64,000 nt of DNA, taken from assembly GCF_001679325.1 (NCBI RefSeq), contig NZ_LZMX01000001.1. One strand, 5' to 3'. Position 1 is the first letter of the stretch. Each line of letters starts with the position of its first letter. Of the stretch, positions 8,006-16,074 are shown piece by piece. The notes beneath the pieces were generated by a model. The model worked only from the letters and a program-made list of their open reading frames with translations. It had not been told where the DNA came from and ran no database searches. Both the position numbers and the translations under genes were made by a program. Origin of the DNA: Haemophilus_D parainfluenzae_AD (GTDB taxonomy: Bacteria > Pseudomonadota > Gammaproteobacteria > Enterobacterales > Pasteurellaceae).

Positions 8006-9571
8006 TTATTTAGATGATTGCTCAAAATAGTATTTGCCGGTTTTCAATGCACTTGGACCTAAACGTGCATATTTAAACATCAAATACATTTCCGCAATGA
8101 TGAAGAAGAAGTAAAGTACACAAATTAAACCGATAGAGAACCATAAGTCACCTACACTCAAGTTAGAGGCAGATACACCTACCGGTAATACTTCATAAAT
8201 CGCCCACGGTTGACGACCAAATTCAGCTAAGAACCAACCAAATTCAATCGCTAAGATTGGCAATGGGATCCCCCAAAGCAATGCTTTAAGCAATAAGCGA
8301 GAAGATGTGACTTTATTACGTAAATTCTGAACAAATGCGCCAAAGGTTAATAAAATAATTAAACCACCTGCCGCTAACATACCACGGAACGCCCAGAAGT
8401 TAGGACCTACGTTTGGAATTGTATCACGAGCCGCTTGTTTAATTTGTTCATCTGTTGCATCAACAACTTTATCTGTGTAACGTTTTAATAATAAACCAAA
8501 ACCTAAATCGCCTTTTACTTCATCAAATTTTGCTTTAGTTTCTGGATTTACGTGACCTGCTGATTTTTTCTCTGCTTTTAATTGAGTGAATAAATCATAA
8601 GCAACCATACCATTACGAACACGACCTTCATTTTTCGCTTGAATCTCTTTCAAACCAACGATTTCAGTGTCTAAAGAACGCGTTGCAATTAAACCACCTA
8701 AATATGGGATTTCAACCGCAAAATCATTTTTCATTTCTGCCGTATTTGGAATCGCAACTGGGTGGAATGGCGCTGGCGCAGGATGAGTTTCGAACTCCGC
8801 TTCCATTGCAGCTAATTTCACAGGTTGTGCTTTACCGATGTCGTAACCTGATTCATCACCCATAATTAATACCGCTGATGCAGCGATAAAGCCAAAGGTT
8901 GCAGCAACAGAGAATGAACGTTTAGCAAAACCAATATCACGGCCTTTTAATAAATAGAATGCACTAATACCTAATACAAACATTGCACCGGTTGAATAAC
9001 CTGCTGTTAATGTATGTAAGAATTTACTTTGAGCAACTGGGTTTAACCAAAGATCTAAGAAGCTGGTCATTTCCATACGAACGGTTTCAAAGTTAAATTC
9101 TGCCGCTACCGGATGTTGCATCCAACCGTTTGCCACTAAAATCCACATTGCTGAAAGGTTTGAACCAAAGGCTACGCAGTAAGTTGCGAGTAAGTGTTTA
9201 CCTTTAGTTAAACGATCCCAACCGAAGAAGAATAGACCCACGAAAGTGGATTCTAAGAAGAATGCAAGTAATGCTTCGATCGCTAATGGTGCACCGAAAA
9301 TATCACCTACATAGTGAGAATAATAAGACCAGTTTGTCCCGAATTGGAACTCCATAATAATACCGGTCGTCACCCCTAGAGCAAAGTTAATACCAAATAA
9401 CTTACCCCAGAATTTAGTCATATCTTTATATACTTCTTTGCCCGTTTTAACATAAATAGTTTCCATGATCACAAGAACGAAAGATAAACCTAATGTTAAT
9501 GGCACAAAAATGAAGTGATATAACGCAGTTAATGCAAACTGTAAGCGTGAGAGATCAACAACGTCTAACAT
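8006..9571 (-). CDS. cydA: Cytochrome bd ubiquinol oxidase subunit I CydA
   Basis: The heme-bearing subunit of cytochrome bd, which oxidises quinol and reduces O2 at low oxygen tension. It has 521 residues (E. coli 522). The heme ligand H19 is at its canonical position in ALYHFIFVPLTLG. A second axial histidine lies in KFLHTLTAGY and the GWFLAEFGRQPWAIYEVLP motif is intact. The quinol-binding Q loop (about residues 240-380) is of the long type. It is the first gene of cydAB-cydX-ybgE. An FNR-like site lies about 290 bases upstream. Confidence 0.97.
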   Translation of the reverse strand: MLDVVDLSRLQFALTALYHFIFVPLTLGLSFVLVIMETIYVKTGKEVYKDMTKFWGKLFGINFALGVTTGIIMEFQFGTNWSYYSHYVGDIFGAPLAIEALLAFFLESTFVGLFFFGWDRLTKGKHLLATYCVAFGSNLSAMWILVANGWMQHPVAAEFNFETVRMEMTSFLDLWLNPVAQSKFLHTLTAGYSTGAMFVLGISAFYLLKGRDIGFAKRSFSVAATFGFIAASAVLIMGDESGYDIGKAQPVKLAAMEAEFETHPAPAPFHPVAIPNTAEMKNDFAVEIPYLGGLIATRSLDTEIVGLKEIQAKNEGRVRNGMVAYDLFTQLKAEKKSAGHVNPETKAKFDEVKGDLGFGLLLKRYTDKVVDATDEQIKQAARDTIPNVGPNFWAFRGMLAAGGLIILLTFGAFVQNLRNKVTSSRLLLKALLWGIPLPILAIEFGWFLAEFGRQPWAIYEVLPVGVSASNLSVGDLWFSIGLICVLYFFFIIAEMYLMFKYARLGPSALKTGKYYFEQSSK

Positions 9572-9863
9572 CTCAACTCCTTGTATAAATCTACAAGATT
9601 TTCACTTTATGATTACCAAGGATAATCCCAAATAACCACCCCAAACTACTCAACACAAATTGTTAAGAGACATTGAATTATTTACGTAATAATTGCCTTT
9701 TCTATTCTCAAAACAGAATACAGTAACCGATTACAATATAAACATTCAAAATTTCGCTCTATTCTACTACTATTTATGAGGATAAAAAATAAAAAACAGT
9801 TATATCGATCATATTTTTTTGATATAAATTACAAAATCACAATTTTGTATAGTAATAGTAAAA

Positions 9864-9877
9864 TTGATATAGATCAG
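9864..9877. promoter_or_regulatory. FNR-like site in the cydA upstream region
   Basis: TTGAT-ATAG-ATCAG matches the FNR consensus TTGATNNNNATCAA at 9 of 10 defined bases. It lies in the 451-base gap between cydA (leaving on the minus strand) and the small gene at 10023. The gap is very AT-rich and holds no other gene that I can see. Oxygen control of cydA by FNR and ArcA is known in E. coli; I could not make out a reliable ArcA site. Which of the two flanking genes it serves is open. Confidence 0.5.
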
Positions 9878-10022
9878 ATTTTGTGTTTTTACAAAAAATA
9901 GAAAAATTTATCTATCACAAGGAAACTTTATTGAAAAGGAATGGACAAAATAACCGCTAGACAGAGTCGTAAGATTTTGCTATTTTTAGCCCAGTAATAT
10001 TTGGAGAGATTTGTAGGGATTT

Positions 10023-10337
10023 ATGATGAAAAAAATTTTTTTAATGTTGACCGCACTTTGCGGTTCTATAGCACTATCAGCCACTGCAGCACCTCTTATA
10101 GAAAATAAAGCTGCTCTTCCAAAACAATGTACACAGTTATTTAAAGAAACAGAAAATTTGATTGCTCAAGCGGAAAAACAGCCTGGCACTCACACTCAAG
10201 TTAGTAAAATCAAAAGCAAACTCAATCAAAGTAAACAGCAAATTCTTGAAATGGAATTAGCTACTCAGCAAAAAAGCTGTGATGTGGGTTTAGCAAGATT
10301 AAATAGCATGAAGAGCTATACTGAAGAAACTAACTAA
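10023..10337 (+). CDS. Small secreted protein, DUF5339-like
   Basis: A 104-residue protein with a clear signal peptide, MMKKIFLMLTALCGSIALSA, and a likely cut after TAA. The mature part is Lys/Gln-rich, probably helical, with two cysteines (in KQCTQLF and KSCDVG) that could form a disulfide. It resembles the short DUF5339 proteins of Pasteurellaceae, but this is recognition by pattern, not a search. No function is known. The ribosome site AGGGA is better spaced for the second ATG at 10026, so the protein may be one residue shorter. It is a single-gene unit closed by a strong terminator. Confidence 0.7.
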   Translation: MMKKIFLMLTALCGSIALSATAAPLIENKAALPKQCTQLFKETENLIAQAEKQPGTHTQVSKIKSKLNQSKQQILEMELATQQKSCDVGLARLNSMKSYTEETN

Positions 10338-10352
10338 TCAAGTTTAAAAAAG

Positions 10353-10385
10353 AAAGGACATATTGATATCAATATGTCCTTTTTT
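10353..10385. terminator. Bidirectional terminator between the DUF5339-like gene and ruvB
   Basis: AAAGGACATATTGAT and ATCAATATGTCCTTT pair almost without a loop, flanked by A-runs on one side and T-runs on the other. It works for the plus-strand small gene and for ruvB arriving on the minus strand. Confidence 0.9.
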
Positions 10386-10392
10386 ATATCTC

Positions 10393-11400
10393 TTATTCTG
10401 ATGGCTTCTGAAGTCCGAAGTGTCGATAAGTTAACGAAGTCGCAATTCGCCCTCGAGGCGTACGCTGTAAAAAGCCTTGTTGAATCAAATAAGGTTCTAG
10501 CACATCTTCGATAGTGTCTCGCTCTTCACCTATTGCTGCGGCTAAGTTATCTAATCCAACTGGGCCACCATCAAAACGTTCTATCACTGCCGTGAGCAAT
10601 TTTCGGTCTAAGTAATCAAAGCCTGCATCATCGACATCCAACATTGAAAGTGCTTGTTTTGCAATGCTTGCTGAAATAATGCCATCATTGCGCACATCCG
10701 CAAAATCTCGCACTCGACGCAATAAACGGTTTGCAATACGGGGCGTACCACGTGAGCGGCGTGCCATTTCAAAAGCGGCTTTATCTTCTAATTCTAGATT
10801 TAAGCAAGAAGCACTTCTTGTCACAATAGAAGTTAAATCTTCAACGGAATAAAATTCTAAACGTTGAACGATTCCGAAACGATCACGCAATGGTGAAGTT
10901 AACGAACCTGCTCTGGTTGTAGCACCAATTAATGTGAAAGGTGGCAAATCTAATTTAATTGAACGCGCAGCAGGGCCTTCACCAATCATAATATCTAGCT
11001 GATAATCTTCCATTGCGGGGTAAAGTACTTCTTCAATCGCTGGTGAAAGACGATGAATTTCATCAATAAACAGCACATCATGTGGTTCTAGATTTGTCAG
11101 CATTGCCGCTAAATCCCCGGCTTTCTCAAGTACTGGGCCAGATGTGGTACGGATATTCACGCCCATTTCATTTGCGACAATATTAGCTAAAGTTGTTTTT
11201 CCTAATCCTGGGGGACCAAAGATCAAAAGATGATCTAAGGCATCTTGACGCAATTTCGCGGCTTTAATAAAAATATCCATCTGCTCTCGCACTTGTGGTT
11301 GTCCCACATAGTCCGCTAAAAGCTTTGGACGAATCGCACGATCGATGACATCTTCATCCATCTTTACCTGACTGCTAATAATTCTATCTGCTTCGATCAT
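10393..11400 (-). CDS. ruvB: Holliday junction branch migration ATPase RuvB
   Basis: The AAA+ motor that drives branch migration of Holliday junctions with RuvA. It has 335 residues (E. coli 336). Walker A GPPGLGKT is at 62-69 and Walker B FIDEIH at 111-116. Sensor motif GATTRAG, the arginine finger region TSPLRDRFG and the C-terminal winged helix with RTPRGR are present. It lies 13 bases after ruvA. The order ruvC-ruvA-ruvB matches H. influenzae, where all three lie together. Confidence 0.98.
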   Translation of the reverse strand: MIEADRIISSQVKMDEDVIDRAIRPKLLADYVGQPQVREQMDIFIKAAKLRQDALDHLLIFGPPGLGKTTLANIVANEMGVNIRTTSGPVLEKAGDLAAMLTNLEPHDVLFIDEIHRLSPAIEEVLYPAMEDYQLDIMIGEGPAARSIKLDLPPFTLIGATTRAGSLTSPLRDRFGIVQRLEFYSVEDLTSIVTRSASCLNLELEDKAAFEMARRSRGTPRIANRLLRRVRDFADVRNDGIISASIAKQALSMLDVDDAGFDYLDRKLLTAVIERFDGGPVGLDNLAAAIGEERDTIEDVLEPYLIQQGFLQRTPRGRIATSLTYRHFGLQKPSE

Positions 11401-11413
11401 ATCTGTTGAATCT

Positions 11414-12025
11414 TTATAATGCGGCTTTTAAAGCTTCACGAATTAATTGCTCACTGCTCAAATCCGCTTTAGCCACTTTTTTCACCATTTTTTCAGCATC
11501 GGTTGGTTTATAGCCTAGCGCAACCAATGCAGCAACCGCTTCATCTGCTGAGCTTTCAGCTTGGCGTAATTCTGAAGTTGAAGGAATAAGTTTGCTCTCC
11601 ACAAAGAAATCACTTTGGCGAACATCTTTAAACTTCCCTTTTAACTCTACTAATAAGCGTTCAGCCGTTTTCTTGCCCACACCAGGAATTTTAACTAATT
11701 TTGACAGTTCTTCTCGCTCAATAGCGTAAGCAAACTGCTCTACTGACATTGCAGATAAAATCGCAAGTGCTAATTTAGGACCAACACCATTGGTTTTAAT
11801 TAATTCACGGAATAAAGTGCGGTCAGTTTTTTGGGCGAATCCAAAAAGAAGATGAGCATCTTCACGCACAACAAGATGGGTAAATAAAGTAGTTTCTTGC
11901 CCGATTTCAGGTAAATCATAAAAACTGGTCATCGGTAACAATAATTCGTAACCGACGCCTTGTACATCAAGCAAAATTTCAGGAGGTTGTTTTTCTAATA
12001 AGATGCCTTTTAAACGACCGATCAT
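11414..12025 (-). CDS. ruvA: Holliday junction DNA helicase subunit RuvA
   Basis: The tetrameric protein that binds four-way junctions and loads RuvB. Its 203 residues equal the E. coli length. It has an N-terminal OB-fold (MIGRLKGILLEKQPPEILLD), the two helix-hairpin-helix motifs TNGVGPKLALAIL and IPGVGKKTAERLLVELKGK, and a C-terminal RuvB-contacting helical domain (about 155-203). It sits 59 bases after ruvC. An uptake word (11815-11823) lies inside the gene. Confidence 0.98.
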   Translation of the reverse strand: MIGRLKGILLEKQPPEILLDVQGVGYELLLPMTSFYDLPEIGQETTLFTHLVVREDAHLLFGFAQKTDRTLFRELIKTNGVGPKLALAILSAMSVEQFAYAIEREELSKLVKIPGVGKKTAERLLVELKGKFKDVRQSDFFVESKLIPSTSELRQAESSADEAVAALVALGYKPTDAEKMVKKVAKADLSSEQLIREALKAAL

Positions 12026-12084
12026 AAGATTTCCATGTAAAAAAATTTTTGCATAGAATAAAATAAAACTGGATATTAATCCAG

Positions 12085-12657
12085 TTAAATTTTTAATCTG
12101 AATCGACCTCGGCTATATCTTGTTTTTAAAAGTGCGGTCATTTTTTCGTGTGTTTCTGTCGTTTTGACCGAGCCTGCAATATGCAAGGAATGTTGAATGG
12201 TATGAGCATGAGTGATGGCAATAGCTAAAGCATCTGCCGCATCTGCTTGTGGTTTATCTGAGAGCTTCAAAATTCGTGTCACCATATCTTGTACTTGCAC
12301 TTTATCTGCAGAACCAATCCCAACGACAGTCTGTTTAACCAAACGAGCAGCATATTCAAATACAGGTAAATCATGGTTCACTGCCGCCACAATTGCCGTA
12401 CCACGCGCTTGCCCCAGTTTTAAAGCTGAGTCCGCATTTTTAGCCATAAACACTTGTTCAATGGCAAACATATCTGGCTGAAATTGCGTGATGATTTCAG
12501 TCACACCGGCATAAATTCGTTTTAAGCGTGTAGGTAAATCCTCTACCTGCGTGCGGATTGCTCCACTGCCTAGATATTCTAAATGGCGACCATTTTGTCG
12601 AATCACACCATAGCCCGTTACACGAGAACCTGGGTCAATGCCTAAAATAATACTCAT
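12085..12657 (-). CDS. ruvC: Holliday junction resolvase RuvC
   Basis: The endonuclease that cuts Holliday junctions. It has 190 residues against 173 in E. coli; the extra length is a basic C-terminal tail. The four acidic catalytic residues are all present: D8, E67, D139 and D142, one position on from the E. coli numbering. The tail includes an uptake word (12130-12138) that encodes KMTAL, a hint that insertion of the word shaped this extension. It is first of the ruvC-ruvA-ruvB group and is cut off from the upstream lipoprotein gene by a terminator. Confidence 0.97.
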   Translation of the reverse strand: MSIILGIDPGSRVTGYGVIRQNGRHLEYLGSGAIRTQVEDLPTRLKRIYAGVTEIITQFQPDMFAIEQVFMAKNADSALKLGQARGTAIVAAVNHDLPVFEYAARLVKQTVVGIGSADKVQVQDMVTRILKLSDKPQADAADALAIAITHAHTIQHSLHIAGSVKTTETHEKMTALLKTRYSRGRFRLKI

Positions 12658-12671
12658 AAATTCTCAAAAAT

Positions 12672-12699
12672 AAACGGCCGGTCAATGCCGGCCGTTTTT
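12672..12699. terminator. Terminator between the lipoprotein gene and ruvC
   Basis: ACGGCCGG (12674-12681) pairs with CCGGCCGT (12688-12695), extended by A-T pairs, with T-runs in both directions. It is the most GC-rich hairpin in the neighbourhood. It ends the minus-strand lipoprotein transcript and insulates ruvC. Confidence 0.88.
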
Positions 12700-12707
12700 A
12701 GCGTTAA

Positions 12708-13142
12708 TTATTGGTTTGCTTTTGCAGTTGCTTTTGCATCTACATCACAGTTTTTCACAACAATTTTATCTGTTTTTTTGCCTTTGATTAAAAGATTTAC
12801 TGGTGCGACAGAATCAAATTTATCTAAAGTCAAACCACTATCTACGTTCCAAACATATTTGCCTGAAGTAAATGAAGTGAAGTCTTTTTGAGCTGCATCA
12901 CGAGCGAAATCTTTCGCAATAACTTTATCTCCGACCATCACCATTGCCGCTGTTGGCTCTTGGTTTTCGAATTGGTAAACCGCAGTTACGGTTTTCTTGT
13001 TACAAGTATAAACTACTGTTTTATCCGTTACAGTAGGTGCTGCAGCTTGCTCTGCTTTGTTTTCCATTTTTGGTGCATCACTTGCACAAGCTGATAAAAC
13101 AACAAGAGCGGCCATTGCAGGTAATACTTTAGCTAATTTCAT
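12708..13142 (-). CDS. Small lipoprotein, possibly MliC-like lysozyme inhibitor
   Basis: A 144-residue protein with a lipoprotein signal ending in the lipobox LSAC (C19). After a short Ala-rich linker comes a globular part with VVYTCNKKTVTAVYQF, PTAAMVMVGDKVI and FTSGKYVWNVD, closed by VVKNC. The Y-T-C start, beta-strand-like spacing, SGKYVW element and final cysteine recall membrane-bound lysozyme inhibitors of the MliC family. This is pattern resemblance only, and typical MliC residues are not all there. It stands alone between yebC and ruvC with its own terminator. If not MliC-like, it is an uncharacterised lipoprotein. Confidence 0.5.
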   Translation of the reverse strand: MKLAKVLPAMAALVVLSACASDAPKMENKAEQAAAPTVTDKTVVYTCNKKTVTAVYQFENQEPTAAMVMVGDKVIAKDFARDAAQKDFTSFTSGKYVWNVDSGLTLDKFDSVAPVNLLIKGKKTDKIVVKNCDVDAKATAKANQ

Positions 13143-13159
13143 TCTAAATCTCCTTAAAA

Positions 13160-13900
13160 TTACAGCTGAGCTGCAACTTCATCACTAATTTCACCGTTAT
13201 GATATACGTTTTGTACATCGTCACAGTCTTCTAACATGTCAATTAAACGCAACAATTTAGGCGCAGTTTCAAGATCAAGATCAACTGTTGTTGATGGAAT
13301 CATTGTCACTTCTGCGTTATCAATTTTAAATCCTGCTGCTTCGATTGCATCACGCACAGAACCTAAATCTTCCCACGCAGTATAGATTTCGAATGAACCA
13401 TCATCTTGTGGTTGAACATCATCTGCACCGGCTTCAATTGCCGCCTCCATTAACGCATCTTCTTCACCTTGGCTAATTAAAATCAAGCCTTTTTTGCTGA
13501 ATAAGTAGCCCACAGAACCTTCAGTCCCTAAGTTACCACCACATTTAGTGAAACTTGGACGAACCTGTGAGATGGTTCGGTTTGCGTTGTCACTTAGACA
13601 CTCAACCATCACAGCAGTTCCACCCGGACCATAACCTTCGTAAATTCTTGTTTCCATATTGGTGTCATCACCACCGCCCACACCGCGTTCAATCGCACGG
13701 TTAATGGTGTCACGAGTCATGTTGCTCGATAAGGCTTTATCTACTGCTGCACGTAAACGCGGGTTTGCACTGACATCACCGCCACCAATTTTTGCAGCAG
13801 TGACTAATTCACGAATTAATTTTGTAAAAATTTTACCGCGTTGCGCATCTTGTGCTGCTTTACGGTGTTTAATATTTGCCCACTTACTATGGCCTGCCAT
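13160..13900 (-). CDS. yebC: YebC/PmpR family protein
   Basis: A 246-residue protein, the same length as E. coli YebC, with the family opening MAGHSKWANIKHRKAAQD. The segment GGGDVSANPRLRAAVDKA and the C-terminal DDVQNVYHN are also typical. The family has been described as DNA-binding regulators (PmpR) and more recently as ribosome-associated factors helping translation of proline-rich stretches; which applies here cannot be read from sequence. It keeps the conserved aspS-nudB-yebC-ruvC order, though an Nramp gene and a lipoprotein gene are interposed. Confidence 0.92.
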   Translation of the reverse strand: MAGHSKWANIKHRKAAQDAQRGKIFTKLIRELVTAAKIGGGDVSANPRLRAAVDKALSSNMTRDTINRAIERGVGGGDDTNMETRIYEGYGPGGTAVMVECLSDNANRTISQVRPSFTKCGGNLGTEGSVGYLFSKKGLILISQGEEDALMEAAIEAGADDVQPQDDGSFEIYTAWEDLGSVRDAIEAAGFKIDNAEVTMIPSTTVDLDLETAPKLLRLIDMLEDCDDVQNVYHNGEISDEVAAQL

Positions 13901-13935
13901 GTTGTTTTCCTTCTTATCTTAAAAACATTTTTAAA

Positions 13936-14406
13936 TTAAATCCTCTTATATTGAGGAAAGCCGTTCATCAAATATTTTTTGATAGCCTCGGCATTATTCG
14001 GCGATTTTGTCATTTGGATCGCTTGTTCAGGGAAAACCCATTGATATGCCAAATGCTCACTTAATATCGGCTCAAATTCCTGCTCAACTGTCAATAAAAA
14101 CCAATGTTCATGACAATGAGTCACATTCGGTGCGTATTTATAGCGGAAATGCGGGAAAATTTCAAATTCTATGCTCTCTTTGCAATCAAAAAGTGCGGTC
14201 GAATTTTCTTCTATTTTTAATCCTATTTCTTCCCAAACTTCTCGAATTGCTGTTTCTCTTGGTGTTTCATTGGTTTCCAATGTCCCCGTAACAGATTGCC
14301 AAAAAGTAGAATCGTCTTGACGTTGAAGCATAAGAACACGATTCGTGCTTTCCGCATAAATTACCACGAGAACCGATTGATTATTTTTATATTTCAAGCT
14401 CGTCAT
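13936..14406 (-). CDS. nudB: Dihydroneopterin triphosphate diphosphatase NudB
   Basis: A Nudix hydrolase that removes pyrophosphate from dihydroneopterin triphosphate in folate synthesis. It has 156 residues (E. coli about 150). The Nudix box is complete: G41, E47, R55, E56, E59, E60 and G62 in the spacing Gx5Ex7REUxEExGU. The neighbouring HFRYKYAPNVTHCHEHWF element is typical of NudB rather than of other Nudix enzymes. The gene lies 35 bases upstream of yebC. An uptake word at 14191-14199 lies in the coding region. Confidence 0.92.
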   Translation of the reverse strand: MTSLKYKNNQSVLVVIYAESTNRVLMLQRQDDSTFWQSVTGTLETNETPRETAIREVWEEIGLKIEENSTALFDCKESIEFEIFPHFRYKYAPNVTHCHEHWFLLTVEQEFEPILSEHLAYQWVFPEQAIQMTKSPNNAEAIKKYLMNGFPQYKRI

Positions 14407-14462
14407 CTACATAATTGAGAATGGGCAGCATCATACCTTTTCTACTAAAAACTTTCAAAAAA

Positions 14463-14494
14463 ATTACCGCACTTTAAAACTAAAGTGCGGTAAT
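14463..14494. terminator. Uptake-sequence pair acting as terminator of the Nramp gene
   Basis: ACCGCACTTTA and TAAAGTGCGGT, two inverted copies of the uptake word (14466-14474 and 14483-14491), form a perfect stem with a four-base loop and T-rich tails. This is the well-known dual use of paired uptake sequences in Haemophilus. It closes the Nramp transcript before nudB. Confidence 0.9.
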
Positions 14495-14513
14495 TTTCTT
14501 ATTAACAACTGAT

Positions 14514-15806
14514 TTACCCAATTAGCTTATCAAATAACCAGTTAAAAAAACCAGATTCTGAAGCAATAAATAATCCTGCAAAGGCTGTTAAGTAGAATAA
14601 CCCAATAAGGGATAACCATAATAATCCGCCTTTCACACTGTGCTTCGCATGCTTAGTCAGAGATAAATTCAACCAAGCAAAAATTGGAGCAGAAACAAAT
14701 GAAGCAATCATCGCAAATTTCAGCATTGGCCCAACGGCATTATTAAAATAGAAAATAATCGCTAAACCCGACAATGCAGCCAAAATCATGCCGATGTTTA
14801 AAACTCTTACTGAGCTTTCTTGTTTACCGAACAAAATACGTAATGCTTCAACATTGGTACGTGAATACCCATCAATTACTGTAATTGTTGTACCAAACAT
14901 GCACATAAATGCAATCACAGCAATCAATAAACGAGACCATTCACCGATAGTACTTGCATACATATTGATGAGTTGTGCGATATATTTTCCACCCACCATC
15001 TCTACGGTTTCTGGCGAACCATATTGTACCAATGCGCCAAGAGCTAAGAAGACAACGGCTAAAATAGCTGTACCAATGTAACCCACGTTGAAGTCAAACA
15101 AACCGTCTTGATAAGAGACTTTGGTTAAACGACGTTTTGCTACCACCCACATTGAGTTAATTGCAGAAATTTCAATTGGTGCGGGCATCCAGCCCATCAA
15201 CGCGACTAAAAACGCTAACTTGCTTAATTCCCATGGAGAAGGCGCGACAAAATCAGGTGAGGCTACACCATGGATACCATTACGCATAAAGGCGATCACT
15301 ACGGCGCTCACGGTGGTTACCGTTAAAGCAATCATGATAATTTTCGATAAGCTATCTAATAGACGGTATTTCCCTAACAATAAAATGCCGGTTGTCACAA
15401 GAATCACTAATGAGCTCAATACTGGCATCGGTAATGGGATTGGCGTAATGAAGGTTAAAATTGCGGCCGTTAATAATCCTACTGCCGCAGTATTAATCAC
15501 AGTCGCAAAAATGTTTAAAGCAAGGAATAACCAAAGATAGAATTTCCCTTTTTGACGGTAACCTTCTAACAAGGTATTACCCGTATCTAAGGTATATTGA
15601 ACACCGAAACGGAAGAAAGGATATTTGAATAAATTGGCAAGAATAACAATGCTCACTAATTCCCAGCCATAAATCGCACCGGCTTGGGTGGATGCAATAA
15701 TATGTGAACCACCAACAGCCGCTGATGCCATCACGATTCCAGGGCCTAAGGCTGAGAATTTACTCGCCCACGTTGATTTTTCTACTGGAGTTGAAACTTC
15801 ACTCAT
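14514..15806 (-). CDS. Nramp-family transporter with altered metal-binding motifs
   Basis: A 430-residue inner-membrane protein with about 11 hydrophobic helices. The opening GPGIVMASAAVGGSHIIAST lines up with the first helix of Nramp/MntH transporters (GPG...DPGN...QAG). However, the canonical DPGN is replaced by AVGGSH (residues 30-35). The sixth-helix MPH motif is replaced by MPAP (207-210). Both changes remove side chains that bind Mn or Fe in characterised Nramps. It is therefore probably not a standard MntH; Nramp-related magnesium or other-substrate carriers are an alternative. It interrupts the usual aspS-nudB neighbourhood. Family placement is good, substrate unknown. Confidence 0.8.
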   Translation of the reverse strand: MSEVSTPVEKSTWASKFSALGPGIVMASAAVGGSHIIASTQAGAIYGWELVSIVILANLFKYPFFRFGVQYTLDTGNTLLEGYRQKGKFYLWLFLALNIFATVINTAAVGLLTAAILTFITPIPLPMPVLSSLVILVTTGILLLGKYRLLDSLSKIIMIALTVTTVSAVVIAFMRNGIHGVASPDFVAPSPWELSKLAFLVALMGWMPAPIEISAINSMWVVAKRRLTKVSYQDGLFDFNVGYIGTAILAVVFLALGALVQYGSPETVEMVGGKYIAQLINMYASTIGEWSRLLIAVIAFMCMFGTTITVIDGYSRTNVEALRILFGKQESSVRVLNIGMILAALSGLAIIFYFNNAVGPMLKFAMIASFVSAPIFAWLNLSLTKHAKHSVKGGLLWLSLIGLFYLTAFAGLFIASESGFFNWLFDKLIG

Positions 15807-16029
15807 AAAATTTTCTCTTATAAATTGACCATAAACCGAAAAAGGTCTTATTTATAATAGAATTTTATTCTTGAGTAAAGTAAATAAAATCCATTTGAAA
15901 GCCTTAGTGAAAAAATAAAAATCTAATTATTCCAATATTTCAGAATATAACTTCAAAACAAATAAACTTTGCCCGTATTCATACCAAAAAACTGATGTCT
16001 TTAAGTGAATAAAATTTTTTCAACAAAAA

Positions 16030-16055
16030 GAAAGTGCGGTCAAAATTGACCGCGC
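16030..16055 (-). terminator. Terminator of aspS built on an uptake word
   Basis: GCGGTCAA and TTGACCGC (16036-16053) form the stem. One flank is an exact uptake word (16032-16040), the other a degenerate one. On the minus strand a T-rich tail follows. It lies about 20 bases past the aspS stop. The remaining 220 bases up to the Nramp start are AT-rich with no gene visible. Confidence 0.8.
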
Positions 16056-16074
16056 CTTATTATAAATTTTAAAC

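Noticed and set aside
9640..9720. ArcA box in the cydA upstream region
   Set aside because: TGTTAAGAGA and nearby AT-rich words fit the loose ArcA motif only poorly; any AT-rich stretch would give such matches.
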